This document shows, piece after piece, positions 1 through 9,860 of a stretch of 64,000 nucleotides of DNA. The stretch is from Balanoglossus misakiensis (taxonomy: Eukaryota; Hemichordata): contig CM082577.2 in NCBI GenBank assembly GCA_040954595.2, positions 20,584,001-20,648,000 of the forward strand, in the 5' to 3' direction. The position numbers were made by a program, and so were the translations under genes. Under the pieces are notes generated by a model that saw only the letters and a list, made by a program, of their open reading frames with translations, had not been told where the DNA came from and made no database searches. How positions within the stretch are numbered: the stretch's first letter is position 1; each line of letters starts with the position of its first letter.

Positions 1-56
1 GGCGTAGTTAGTACTTGGATGGGAGACCGCCTGGGAATACTACGTGCTGTAGGCTT
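1..56 (+). rRNA. 5S rRNA gene, 3' part (cut by window edge)
   Basis: Holds nt 65-120; the 5' part lies outside the window. Sequence is consensus. Confidence 0.95.
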
Positions 57-285
57 CATTTTTTTCCCAAACTTTTCCATTAAAGAGTAGCCTGATGGAT
101 AACATTTTTGTCGCAAGTGTCCGTTTCTTTCTTGTCTGAAAGTGCCTGAATTCTAAAACCACTTTTTGCAGAACAAAACAAACCATATTTTTAATCCCAC
201 TTGCTTTATAAGCTATGGAAGGTCGATCGGTTACCCACAAAAATTAGCCAAGTCGGGCTATGTGTTCAATGGTGTAGGATTCAGG

Positions 286-291
286 TTTATA
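286..291 (+). promoter_or_regulatory. TATA-like element at -30 of the 5S gene (representative)
   Basis: TTTATA spans -30 to -25 of the 5S gene at 316. The same hexamer sits at this distance in nearly every unit of the window; a few units (before the genes ending at 58505, 60012 and 60766) read TTTTTA instead. Upstream TATA-like elements at this distance are known for 5S genes of several eukaryotes; its use here is inferred from conservation. Confidence 0.7.
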
Positions 292-315
292 GTAGGAGAA
301 ATTCAACCATCTTTC

Positions 316-435
316 GCCTACGGCCATACCACGTAGAATAAGCCGGTTCTCGTCTGATCACCGAAGCAAACCTGCGTTGGGCGTAGTTAGTACTTGGATG
401 GGAGACCGCCTGGGAATACTACATGCTGTAGGCTT
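316..435 (+). rRNA. 5S rRNA gene
   Basis: Full 120 nt. G108A loses the C67-G108 pair of helix V. Confidence 0.95.
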
Positions 436-437
436 CA

Positions 438-444
438 TTTTTTT
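438..444 (+). terminator. RNA polymerase III T-run terminator (representative)
   Basis: Seven T residues begin 2 nt after the 3' end of the 5S gene. Every intact unit has such a run, from about 5 to 9 T. Units with the type II spacer tend to have the shortest runs. Confidence 0.8.
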
Positions 445-692
445 CCAACTTTTCCATTAAAGAGTAGCCTGATGGATAATATTTTCGTCGCAAGTGTCCG
501 TTTCTTTCTTGTCTGAAAGTGCCTGAATTCTAAAACCACTTTTTGCAGAACAAAACAAACCATATTTTTTATCCCACTTGCTTTATAAGCTATGGAAGGT
601 CGATCGGTTACCCACAAAAATTAGCCAAGTCGGACTATGTGTTCAATGGTGTAGGATTCAGGTTTATAGTAGGAGAAATTCAACCATCATTC

Positions 693-812
693 GCCTACGG
701 TCATACCACGTAGAATAAGCCGGTTCTCGTCTGATCACCGAAGCAAACCTGCGTTGGGCGTAGTTAGTACTTGGATGGGAGACCGCCTGGGAATACTACG
801 TGCTGTAGGCTT
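693..812 (+). rRNA. 5S rRNA gene
   Basis: Full 120 nt. One change, C10T. Confidence 0.95.
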
Positions 813-1068
813 CATTTTTTTCCAACTTTTCCATTAAAGAGTAGCCTGATGGATAATATTTTCGTCGCAAGTGTCCGTTTCTTTCTTTTCTGAAAGTGCC
901 TGAATTCTAAAACCACTTTTTGCAGAACAAAACAAACCATATTTTTTATCCCACTTGCTTTATAAGCTATGGAAGGTCGATCGGTTACCCACAAAATTAG
1001 CCAAGTCGGGCTATGTGTTCAATGGTGTAGGATTCAGGTTTATAGTAGGAGAAATTCAACCATCTTTC

Positions 1069-1188
1069 GCCTACGGCCATACCACGTAGAATAAGCCGGT
1101 TCTCGTCTGATCACCGAAGCAAACCTGCGTTGGGCGTAGTTAGTACTTGGATGGGAGACCGCCTGGGAATACTACGTGCTGTAGGCTT
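1069..1188 (+). rRNA. 5S rRNA gene
   Basis: Full 120 nt, array consensus (G93, A45, C47). Confidence 0.96.
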
Positions 1189-1445
1189 CATTTTTTTCCC
1201 AACTTTTCCATTAAAGAGTAGCCTGATGGATAACATTTTTGTCGCAAGTGTCCGTTTCTTCCTTTTCTGAAAGTGCCTGAATTCTAAAACCACTTTTTGC
1301 AGAACAAAGCAACCATATTTTTTGATCCCACTTGCCTTATAAGCTATGGAAGGTCGATCGGTTACCCACAAAATTTGCCAAGTCGGGCTATGTGTTCAAT
1401 GGTGTAGGATTCAGGTTTATAGTAGGAGAAATTCAACCATCTTTC

Positions 1446-1565
1446 GCCTACGGCCATACCACGTAGAATAAGCCGGTTCTCGTCTGATCACCGAAGCAAA
1501 CCTGCGTTGGGCGTAGTTAGTACTTGGATGGGAGACCGCCTGGGAATACTACGTGCTGTAGGCTT
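1446..1565 (+). rRNA. 5S rRNA gene
   Basis: Full 120 nt, consensus. Confidence 0.96.
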
Positions 1566-1822
1566 CATTTTTTCCCCAACTTTTCCATTAAAGAGTAGCC
1601 TGATGGATAACATTTTTGTCGCAAGTGTCCGTTTCTTCCTTTTCTGAAAGTGCCTGAATTCTAAAACCACTTTTTGCAGAACAAAGCAACCATATTTTTT
1701 GATCCCACTTGCCTTATAAGCAATGGAAGGTCGATCGGTTACCCACAAAATTAGCCAAGTCGGGCTATGTGTTCAATGGTGTAGGATTCAGGTTTATAGT
1801 AGGAGAAATTCAACCATCTTTC

Positions 1823-1942
1823 GCCTACGGCCATACCACGTAGAATAAGCCGGTTCTCGTCTGATCACCGAAGCAAACCTGCGTTGGGCGTAGTTAGTAC
1901 TTGGATGGGAGACCGCCTGGGAATACTACGTGCTGTAGGCTT
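1823..1942 (+). rRNA. 5S rRNA gene
   Basis: Full 120 nt, consensus. Confidence 0.96.
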
Positions 1943-2201
1943 CATTTTTTTTTCCAACTTTTCCATTAAAGAGTAGCCTGATGGATAACATTTTTGTCGC
2001 AAGTGTCCGTTTCTTCCTTTTCTGAAAGTGCCTGAATTCTAAAAACACTTTTTGCAGAACAAAACAAACCATATTTTTTTATCCCACTTGCCTTATAAGC
2101 TATGGAAGGTCGATCGGTTACCCACAAAATTAACCAAGTCGGGCTATGTGTTCAATGGTGTAGGATTCAGGTTTATAGTAGGAGAAATTCAACCATCATT
2201 C

Positions 2202-2321
2202 GCCTACGGCCATACCACATAGAATAAGCCGGTTCTCGTCTGATCACCGAAGCAAACCTGCGTTGGGCGTAGTTAGTACTTGGATGGGAGACCGCCTGGG
2301 AATACTACGTGCTGTAGGCTT
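2202..2321 (+). rRNA. 5S rRNA gene
   Basis: Full 120 nt. One change, G18A. Confidence 0.95.
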
Positions 2322-2580
2322 CATTTTTTTCCCAAACTTTTCCATTAAAGAGTAGCCTGATGGATAACATTTTTGTCGCAAGTGTCCGTTTCTTTCTTGT
2401 CTGAAAGTGCCTGAATTCTAAAACCACTTTTTGCAGAACAAAACAAACCATATTTTTAATCCCACTTGCTTTATAAGCTATGGAAGGTCGATCGGTTACC
2501 CACAAAAATAAGCCAAGTCGGGCTATGTGTTCAATGGTGTAGGATTCAGGTTTATAGTAGGAGAAATTCAACCATCATTC

Positions 2581-2700
2581 GCCTACGGTCATACCACGTA
2601 GAATAAGCCGGTTCTCGTCTGATCACCGAAGCAAACCTGCGTTGGGCGTAGTTAGTACTTGGATGGGAGACCGCCTGGGAATACTACGTGCTGTAGGCTT
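2581..2700 (+). rRNA. 5S rRNA gene
   Basis: Full 120 nt. C10T, as in the copy at 693. Confidence 0.95.
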
Positions 2701-2959
2701 CATTTTTTTTCCAACTTTTCCATTAAAGAGTAGCCTGATGGATAACATTTTTGTCGCAAGTGTCCGTTTCTTCCTTTTCTGAAAGTGCCTGAATTCTAAA
2801 AACACTTTTTGCAGAACAAAACAAACCATATTTTTTTTATCCCACTTGCCTTATAAGCTATGGAAGGTCGATCGGTTACCCACAACATTAACCAAGTCGG
2901 GCTATGTGTTCAATGGAGTAGGATTCAGGTTTATAGTAGGAGAAATTCAACCATCTTTC

Positions 2960-3079
2960 GCCTACGGCCATACCACGTAGAATAAGCCGGTTCTCGTCTG
3001 ATCACCGAAGCAAACCTGCGTTGGGCGTAGTTAGTACTTGGATGGGAGACCGCCTGGGAATACTACGTGCTGTAGGCTT
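2960..3079 (+). rRNA. 5S rRNA gene, last of the + strand block
   Basis: Full 120 nt, consensus. It reads toward the inversion junction. Confidence 0.96.
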
Positions 3080-3242
3080 CATTTTTTTTTCCAATTTTTC
3101 CATTAAAGAGTAGCCTGATGGATAATATTTTTGTCGCAAGTGTCCGTTTCTTCCTCTTTCTGCAAGTGTCTAAATTTTAAAACCACTTTTTGCAAAACAA
3201 AACAAACCATATTTTTTATCCCACTACCCTTATAAGCTATGG

Positions 3243-3250
3243 TACATGAA
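3243..3250. other. Inversion junction between + and - strand 5S arrays
   Basis: A + strand spacer stops at the sequence ATAAGCTATGG (ending about 3242). After a few unmatched bases, a - strand 5S gene begins at its nt 69. Genes on both sides read toward the junction. Only short or no microhomology is visible. Confidence 0.85.
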
Positions 3251-3318
3251 CGCCCAACGCAGGTTTGCTTCGGTGATCAGACGAGAACCGGCTTATTCTA
3301 CGTGGTATGGCCGTAGGC
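3250..3318 (-). pseudogene. 5S rRNA gene fragment at the inversion junction
   Basis: Holds nt 1-69 only. The 3' half, with box C and the terminator, is missing, so it cannot make a 5S rRNA. Confidence 0.93.
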
Positions 3319-3575
3319 GAAAGATGGTTGAATTTCTCCTACTATAAACCTGAATCCTACACCATTGAACACATAGCCCGACTTGGCTAATTTTGTGGGT
3401 AACCGATCGACCTTCCATAGCTTATAAGGCAAGCGGGATACAAAAATATGGTTTGTTTTGTTCTGCAAAAAGTGTTTTTAGAATTCAGGCACTTTCAGAA
3501 AAGGAAGAAACGGACACTTGCGACAAAAATGTTATCCATCAGGCTACTCTTTAATGGAAAAGTTGGAAAAAAATG

Positions 3576-3695
3576 AAGCCTACAGCACGTAGTATTCCCA
3601 GGCGGTCTCCCATCCAAGTACTAACTACGCCCAACGCAGGTTTGCTTCGGTGATCAGACGAGAACCGGCTTATTCTACGTGGTATGGCCGTAGGC
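3576..3695 (-). rRNA. 5S rRNA gene
   Basis: Full 120 nt, consensus. Confidence 0.96.
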
Positions 3696-3954
3696 GAAAG
3701 ATGGTTGAATTTCTCCTACTATAAACCTGAATCCTACACCATTGAACACATAGCCCGACTTGGCTAATTTTGTGGGTAACCGATCGACCTTCCATAGCTT
3801 ATAAGGCAAGTGGGATAAAAAAATATGGTTTGTTTTGTTCTGCAAAAAGTGTTTTTAGAATTCAGGCACTTTCAGAAAAGGAAGAAACGGACACTTGCGA
3901 CAAAAATGTTATCCATCAGGCTACTCTTTAATGGAAAAGTTGGAAAAAAAAATG

Positions 3955-4074
3955 AAGGCTACAGCACGTAGTATTCCCAGGCGGTCTCCCATCCAAGTAC
4001 TAACTACGCCCAACGCAGGTTTGCTTCGGTGATCAGACGAGAACCGGCTTATTCTACGTGGTATGGCCGTAGGC
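3955..4074 (-). rRNA. 5S rRNA gene
   Basis: Full 120 nt. G117C breaks a helix I pair. Confidence 0.94.
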
Positions 4075-4333
4075 GAAAGATGGTTGAATTTCTCCTACTA
4101 TAAACCTGAATCCTACACCATTGAACACATAGCCCGACTTGGCAAATTTTGTGGGTAACCGATCGACCTTCCATAGCTTATAAGGCAAGTGGGATAAAAA
4201 AAATATGGTTTGTTTTGTTCTGCAAAAAGTGTTTTTAGAATTCAGGCACTTTCAGAAAAGGAAGAAACGGACACTTGCGACAAAAATGTTATCCATCAGG
4301 CTACTCTTTAATGGAAAAGTTGGAAAAAAAATG

Positions 4334-4453
4334 AAGCCTACAGCACGTAGTATTCCCAGGCGGTCTCCCATCCAAGTACTAACTACGCCCAACGCAGGTT
4401 TGCTTCGGTGATCAGACGAGAACCGGCTTATTCTACGTGGTATGGCCGTAGGC
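4334..4453 (-). rRNA. 5S rRNA gene
   Basis: Full 120 nt, consensus. Confidence 0.96.
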
Positions 4454-4711
4454 GAAAGATGGTTGAATTTCTACTACTATAAACCTGAATCCTACACCAT
4501 TGAACACATAGCCCGACTTGGCTAATTTTGTGGGTAACCGATCGACCTTCCATAGCTTATAAGGCAAGTGAGATAAAAAAAATATGGTTTGTTTTGTTCT
4601 GCAAAAAGTGTTTTTAGAATTCAGGCACTTTCAGAAAAGGAAGAAACGGACACTTGCGACAAAAATGTTATCCATCAGGCTACTCTTTAATGGAAAAGTT
4701 GGAAAAAAATG

Positions 4712-4831
4712 AAGCCTACAGCACGTAGTATTCCCAGGCGGTCTCCCATCCAAGTACTAACTACGCCCAACGCAGGTTTGCTTCGGTGATCAGACGAGAA
4801 CCGGCTTATTCTACGTGGTATGGCCGTAGGC
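4712..4831 (-). rRNA. 5S rRNA gene
   Basis: Full 120 nt, consensus. Confidence 0.96.
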
Positions 4832-5089
4832 TAAAGATGGTTGAATTTCTCCTACTATAAACCTGAATCCTACACCATTGAACACATAGCCCGACTTGGC
4901 AAATTTTGTGGGTAACCGATCGACCTTCCATAGCTTATAAGGCAAGTGGGATAAAAAAAAATGGTTTGTTTTGTTCTGCAAAAAGTGTTTTTAGAATTCA
5001 GGCACTTTCAGAAAAGGAAGAAACGGACACTTGCGACAAAAATGTTATCCATCAGGCTACTCTTTAATGGAAAAGTTGGAAAAAAAATG

Positions 5090-5209
5090 AAGCCTACAGC
5101 ACGTAGTATTCCCAGGCGGTCTCCCATCCAAGTACTAACTACGCCCAACGCAGGTTTGCTTCGGTGATCAGACGAGAACCGGCTTATTCTACGTGGTATG
5201 GCCGTAGGC
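5090..5209 (-). rRNA. 5S rRNA gene
   Basis: Full 120 nt, consensus. Confidence 0.96.
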
Positions 5210-5466
5210 GAAAGATGGTTGAATTTCTCCTACTATAAACCTGAATCCTACACCATTGAACACATAGCCCGACTTGGCAAATTTTGTGGGTAACCGATCG
5301 ACCTTCCATAGCTTATAAGGCAAGTGGGATAAAAAAAATGGTTTGTTTTGTTCTGCAAAAAGTGTTTTTAGAATTCAGGCACTTTCAGAAAAGGAAGAAA
5401 CGGACACTTGCGACAAAAATGTTATCCATCAGGCTACTCTTTAATGGAAAAGTTGGAAAAAAAATG

Positions 5467-5560
5467 AAGCCTACAGCACGTAGTATTCCCAGGCGGTCTC
5501 CCATCCAAGTACTAACTACGCCCAACGCAGGTTTGCTTCGGTGATCAGACGAGAACCGGC
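5467..5560 (-). pseudogene. 5S rRNA gene, 3' part (nt 27-120), split by LINE A
   Basis: Lies directly downstream of the LINE poly(A) tail. It keeps the whole internal control region (box A, intermediate element and box C, about nt 50-97) and the terminator, but lacks nt 1-26. Confidence 0.95.
5515..5560 (-). repeat. Target site duplication of LINE A, 3' side
   Basis: 5S nt 27-72 (46 bp), repeated at 11264-11309. The inner edge is uncertain by 2 bp because 5S nt 25-26 are A and merge with the poly(A) tail. Confidence 0.9.
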
Positions 5561-5946
5561 TTTTTTTTTTTATCTTTTATTAAAAAGGACAGGCCCACTG
5601 GCTTGCCCTGTTAAAAATAGATTGTACATTACAAGTAGCTTGTAATTACAGTGAAAGATTATTGTCATAAATTCTACTACTATTGCAAATCATTACAATA
5701 TTGATGAAAAATCATACACTGGAATGAATGCATGATGTGTAATCACATCATTCAATATAAACAATCTTTAAATTCACAATATTGCATTACAGCATTCCAT
5801 CATTTATGTAAGTCCTACTCCAATCTGTCATAGAATTGTGACATATACAAATTCATTACAGGAACAATTACCAGTAAAAAAGATGGTATGTAACACCAGA
5901 GGGCGCCAGGTTCAACTGAAGGTGACAACATAGACAAAAAGACTGT
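5561..5946 (-). other. 3' UTR and poly(A) tail of LINE A
   Basis: Non-coding 386 bp from the ORF2 stop to the 5S junction. It ends with an AATAAA signal (5576-5581) and an 11-A tail (5561-5571). It stays very similar to the 3' UTR of copy B although it is non-coding. Confidence 0.85.
5576..5581 (-). promoter_or_regulatory. AATAAA polyadenylation signal of LINE A
   Basis: It lies immediately before the terminal A-run, so the element's 3' end may be made by RNA polymerase II-type processing or may serve only as a primer-pairing end. Confidence 0.5.
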
Positions 5947-8900
5947 TCAAAAATTGAAGGTAAAGTCAAAATCTTTTACCGTTACAAGTACATTGTTTTG
6001 TGCAAAGATGCTTTCAAATAGAGCAACATCATCACTTGCTTTGCACCTGTTATATTCAAAAGTGATTTTCTGTTTTAATTTGTACTTAAAGAACTTGATC
6101 AAGTCGATTTTCCGAGTGCAACGCTTGTACGCTAATCTTCTACTATGAATTGTATAACGTGAAAGTGTCAATAAAATATTGATCAGCGTGTACTCGTACT
6201 TGTCATCCTTGATAGTATAACCAAATAACATCATTAGAATTCTCTCTGTTGGGTTAAACTTATTTACATTACTGGCACTGTAGATATACTCAAAAACAAG
6301 TTGCCACAAGGATTGAATTGTCTGGCAGCACACAAACAAATGGTACACGTCTTCGGGAAAAAATGTGCAGAAGTCACAAGTCGGACTGAGGATTTTGCCT
6401 GCTTTGTAAAGACGAAGATTACTAAAAACAGCGTTGTGACAAATGAGATAATCAAGATCACCCAGGTAATTATCCTTGAAATTTGTGTAAACGATTGGCC
6501 AAACCTTACTAAAATCAAAGTTTGGCAGGTGGAAAAGCCAATACTGAACACCCGTGGGCACTGTTTTTCTCAGATGCCGAGCTATTGTAGTAATGTGTCT
6601 AACCTTAAGAGAATGGAAAGGAACACGTTGATCATGAGCATTAACAATAAAGATAGACGAGTTTTTGTCCACTTTGTTATAATCTTTGTAATTACTCTGC
6701 AGAATATCATGCCACTTTTGAGGAATTGAATTGAGGATAATCTGGTACTGCTTCTCAACAGTATTGCTTGTGGGAGTGTCAGGATGGGCCAATGAAACCA
6801 TGTCACCAATTGCATCAACAGGTAGGAACCCAGGAATGACCTCGTATAACAAATCCCTGATTTTGACAATGCCAGCTGAACTGATAAGCTTTACAATCGC
6901 CAGGGGGCGCCCTTCAACACTTGTAATGAATGGGTTATGAAAAATGGGTTCATTGATAATTTCATCGTAGGAAACTGGTTGTGCACGAAAATACTTGAAA
7001 AGATGTGACCAAGACTGAAACAATTCCTTGTAGAATGTAGAACACTGACGTAAGTTGGTAGGATAAAGTAACATTTTAAAAGTGTCAACACCACAATTGA
7101 GATCGAGATACTTATTTAAGTTGTAGGTGAAAAACAGCTTGAATTTGTGAACATAATCTTTATCCAGCATTTTACACAACCACTTGAGACGAAGTGCATG
7201 CACTTTGTCTTGAATATTTGTGACTTTAAGACCCCCATCTTGAATGTCGGAAGTGATGACATCATATTTCACCCTGTGATGACCTTTGCTCCAGAAGAAA
7301 TTACAGATGTGCTCATTCAAAATTTGTATGTGTTGCTGAGGCAAAGAAACAACAGATGCCCGGTACCACAGAGTAGACGTAACAAGGGAGTTGATAATAA
7401 GGGTTTTCCCTTTGTAGGACAATTTACGAAATGACCAAGATTTCAGAATTCTGCAAATTTTAGGAATACGCTGAGCCCAATTGAAATCATCAGCAACTGA
7501 TTTGTCATGACTCAACATGACACCAAGAATGACCATGCCATCCGGTTGAAGCTTAACAGGTAAGGGGCAGTCAGTACGCCCTCTTTTGTTTCCTATCCAC
7601 ATCAAAGCACTTTTGTTCAGATTAACCTTTGACCCAGAAGCTTTACCATAATCACAAAATACCTGATACGCTTCGCGGATAGAATGGTCATCGCTAACGG
7701 TAAGTGTGGTATCATCAGCATGTTGATAAACTAAGGAATATACAGTACTGCCAGGAATTTGAATACCATGTATGTTGTGGTTATGCTGAATAGCGGCATT
7801 TAGAGGCTCAGCTGACAGCACGTACAACATTGCTGACAGCGGGCACCCTTGTCTGACACTTCGTTTAATTAACACCGAGTCAGACAAAAACCCGTTAATT
7901 TTTACATTACTCATAATCTGGTTGTACATAATGGAAATCCATTTAACAAAGTTGTCACCGAACCTGAACGCCCTTAGTGTGTTAAGCAAATAATTGTGAT
8001 CAACGCGATCAAAGGCTTTCATCTGATCAAATTTCACAATGGCACCTGGACAGTTACTGGAATCAACATGATGAATAAGATCTCTCATACAGAAAACATT
8101 GTCCACAATGTCACGACCTGGGACACAGCAAGTTTGATCCGGGCTGACTATAGAGGGCATGATTTTACTAAGTCTAAGGGCAAGTGTTTTAGTAAGGATT
8201 TTGTAATCACAGTTGAGGAGGGTGATAGGACGCCAGTTTTTAATGTAACGGGGGTCACAGTCAGCTTTTGGAATGAGTGTAATGAGGCCAGTTTTCATTG
8301 ACTCGGGGAGATAGTTATTTCCAAAAATACAATTAAAAATATCTAACATATCATCTTTTAGGACATCCCAGAAATGTTTATAGAATTCATACGGAATGCC
8401 ATCTGAACCAGGGCTTTTGTTATTGATACAAGTGAAAAGGGCATGTTGAATTTCTTGAATTGAAAAATTAGAATCGATTGCAGTCCGGTCATCTTCAGAA
8501 ATGGTGTTAAGTGGATAGTTGAGAAACTTATTTTGTTGCTGGAGATCACAAGGTTCATCAGAATACAATTTGGTGTAAAAGGTGTGAGCTTCTTGAAGAA
8601 TATCATTGATGTCAGTAAGAATTTCATTATTGTCATTCATAAGAGTATGAATGGCTTTTTTGTTCTGTTTAGATTTTTCAAGATTAAAGAAATACTTGGT
8701 GGATTTTTCACCCTCTTCAACCCATTGAACTTTGGAACGGATGATGGCCCCCCTAGTTTCATACACAATAATTTTGTCAAGTTCATCTTGGATAATAGTA
8801 GCATTTGTGAGATCATAATCCTGATATTTACATGCCTTAGCTAATTCCCATTTGAGTTTTCTTTGAAGAGTCTTACGAAGATGACGTCTTAATTTTGTTT

Positions 8901-9858
8901 GTTGTTTGGAGTACTTTTGTGAATAATTACGAATTTTATTTTTCAGAGACTCCCACCAAAGTATTTTATTTTGAACGTAGTTGGGATCAGATTTAGAATT
9001 TGTAATAACGGCCGAAATATTATTGACAAACACTTCATCTTTTAGGTGGTCTTTATTAAAAGACCAAATGCCTGGGCCACGGGGTGTTTTAGAAAAATCG
9101 AAATGAATTTGGATGAGGTCATGATCACTGAGGGGAAAGTGGATAATGTTAGAACGTTGACAATAATGGACAATGTCCTCGTTTGCGAGACACAGATCAA
9201 TACGGCTTTGTTGAAGGACACCGTTAGTTTGACGCTGCCAGGTGCATACCCTGCTATGCGGATGTTGATTGCGCCAGATGTCAATTAGTGAATAGCGGCT
9301 AATGAGGTCAACCAGGTGTTTACGTGATGGATCCACAGGATCAATGACAGTGGCAGACTGGTCTAAACGTGGATTGATTTTGGTGTTAAAGTCACCTATG
9401 ACAATATTGAACGAATTTTGGATCATGAAATTGGGAATTTTGTGCCAGAAACGAGCTCGAAGATAAGGTTTAGATGGTGCATAAATATTAATAATATTAA
9501 TATTCTGACCCGCAATTTCCACATTAAGGGTGATAATTCTGCCCTCATCATCGCTCTGATGGTCTATCACTGTAATGTCAGGCCGATTTCTAACTAGAAA
9601 AGCAACCCCTCTTCTTTTTACCGGATCACGGCAATTGTTACAATAAACAGAAAAACCAGGTGCAATTTTAGAACTAAAATAATGGGCAATATTGTCATCC
9701 CAAAAGGTTTCTTGAAGCGAAATGATGTCACTTCTGTTATCTTTACAAAATTCAACTGTAAGCTCAAAATTGCGTTCATTACTCAAACCATTTACATTTA
9801 AAGAGGACAAAATCAACATACCTAATGTAAAAAAGGAAAGGTAATTATAGAACTCCAT
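5947..9858 (-). CDS. LINE ORF2: endonuclease-reverse transcriptase
   Basis: A 1303-residue protein that nicks the 5S target and copies the element RNA from the nick. The N-terminal APE-like endonuclease (about 15-255) shows E50 (LQETFW), Y126, D156 and N158 (IGDFNT) and SDH at 244-246. The reverse transcriptase (about 520-780) shows motif A FDQMKAFD (610-617), motif B QGCPLS from 670, and the catalytic HADD at 713-716, where Y or F ADD is more usual. A C-terminal zinc motif C-x2-C-x8-H-x3-C lies at 1161-1177. The start ATG (9856-9858) lies 2 nt after the ORF1 stop, suggesting reinitiation. No stop or frameshift interrupts it. Length and domain order fit L1/Tx1-type ORF2. Confidence 0.93.
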   Translation of the reverse strand: MEFYNYLSFFTLGMLILSSLNVNGLSNERNFELTVEFCKDNRSDIISLQETFWDDNIAHYFSSKIAPGFSVYCNNCRDPVKRRGVAFLVRNRPDITVIDHQSDDEGRIITLNVEIAGQNINIINIYAPSKPYLRARFWHKIPNFMIQNSFNIVIGDFNTKINPRLDQSATVIDPVDPSRKHLVDLISRYSLIDIWRNQHPHSRVCTWQRQTNGVLQQSRIDLCLANEDIVHYCQRSNIIHFPLSDHDLIQIHFDFSKTPRGPGIWSFNKDHLKDEVFVNNISAVITNSKSDPNYVQNKILWWESLKNKIRNYSQKYSKQQTKLRRHLRKTLQRKLKWELAKACKYQDYDLTNATIIQDELDKIIVYETRGAIIRSKVQWVEEGEKSTKYFFNLEKSKQNKKAIHTLMNDNNEILTDINDILQEAHTFYTKLYSDEPCDLQQQNKFLNYPLNTISEDDRTAIDSNFSIQEIQHALFTCINNKSPGSDGIPYEFYKHFWDVLKDDMLDIFNCIFGNNYLPESMKTGLITLIPKADCDPRYIKNWRPITLLNCDYKILTKTLALRLSKIMPSIVSPDQTCCVPGRDIVDNVFCMRDLIHHVDSSNCPGAIVKFDQMKAFDRVDHNYLLNTLRAFRFGDNFVKWISIMYNQIMSNVKINGFLSDSVLIKRSVRQGCPLSAMLYVLSAEPLNAAIQHNHNIHGIQIPGSTVYSLVYQHADDTTLTVSDDHSIREAYQVFCDYGKASGSKVNLNKSALMWIGNKRGRTDCPLPVKLQPDGMVILGVMLSHDKSVADDFNWAQRIPKICRILKSWSFRKLSYKGKTLIINSLVTSTLWYRASVVSLPQQHIQILNEHICNFFWSKGHHRVKYDVITSDIQDGGLKVTNIQDKVHALRLKWLCKMLDKDYVHKFKLFFTYNLNKYLDLNCGVDTFKMLLYPTNLRQCSTFYKELFQSWSHLFKYFRAQPVSYDEIINEPIFHNPFITSVEGRPLAIVKLISSAGIVKIRDLLYEVIPGFLPVDAIGDMVSLAHPDTPTSNTVEKQYQIILNSIPQKWHDILQSNYKDYNKVDKNSSIFIVNAHDQRVPFHSLKVRHITTIARHLRKTVPTGVQYWLFHLPNFDFSKVWPIVYTNFKDNYLGDLDYLICHNAVFSNLRLYKAGKILSPTCDFCTFFPEDVYHLFVCCQTIQSLWQLVFEYIYSASNVNKFNPTERILMMLFGYTIKDDKYEYTLINILLTLSRYTIHSRRLAYKRCTRKIDLIKFFKYKLKQKITFEYNRCKASDDVALFESIFAQNNVLVTVKDFDFTFNF

Positions 9859-9860
9859 TA

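Larger units (their letters stand above)
1..3249 (+). repeat. 5S rDNA tandem array, + strand block
   Basis: Eight complete 5S genes and one 3' part lie head to tail at 377-379 bp spacing. Spacers are about 257 bp and hold no gene; short open frames crossing them are by-products of the repeat. Each spacer has a TTTATA at about -30 of the next gene and a T-run 2 nt after the previous gene. The last spacer (3080-3242) is of the diverged type otherwise seen in the right-hand arrays and stops after about two thirds of its length, at the inversion junction. Confidence 0.95.
3250..5560 (-). repeat. 5S rDNA tandem array, - strand block 1
   Basis: Begins with a 5S fragment at the inversion junction, continues with five full units, and ends inside a 5S gene interrupted by LINE copy A. 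Spacers are type I throughout (marker AGTGTTTTTAGAATTCAGG as read on the + strand). No other gene is seen in the spacers. Confidence 0.95.

Noticed and set aside
40-5544. Recurrent open frames of 60-124 codons across 5S spacers (starting MWVTDRPSIAYK, MVCFVLQKV or MSQVSVSSS)
   Set aside because: They repeat only because the DNA unit repeats, run through the 5S gene, change frame with single-base indels between units and exist on both strands. No coding signature.
6264-9288. Open frames antisense to or overlapping LINE ORF2
   Set aside because: Shadows of the long ORF2 in other frames; none contains recognisable motifs.
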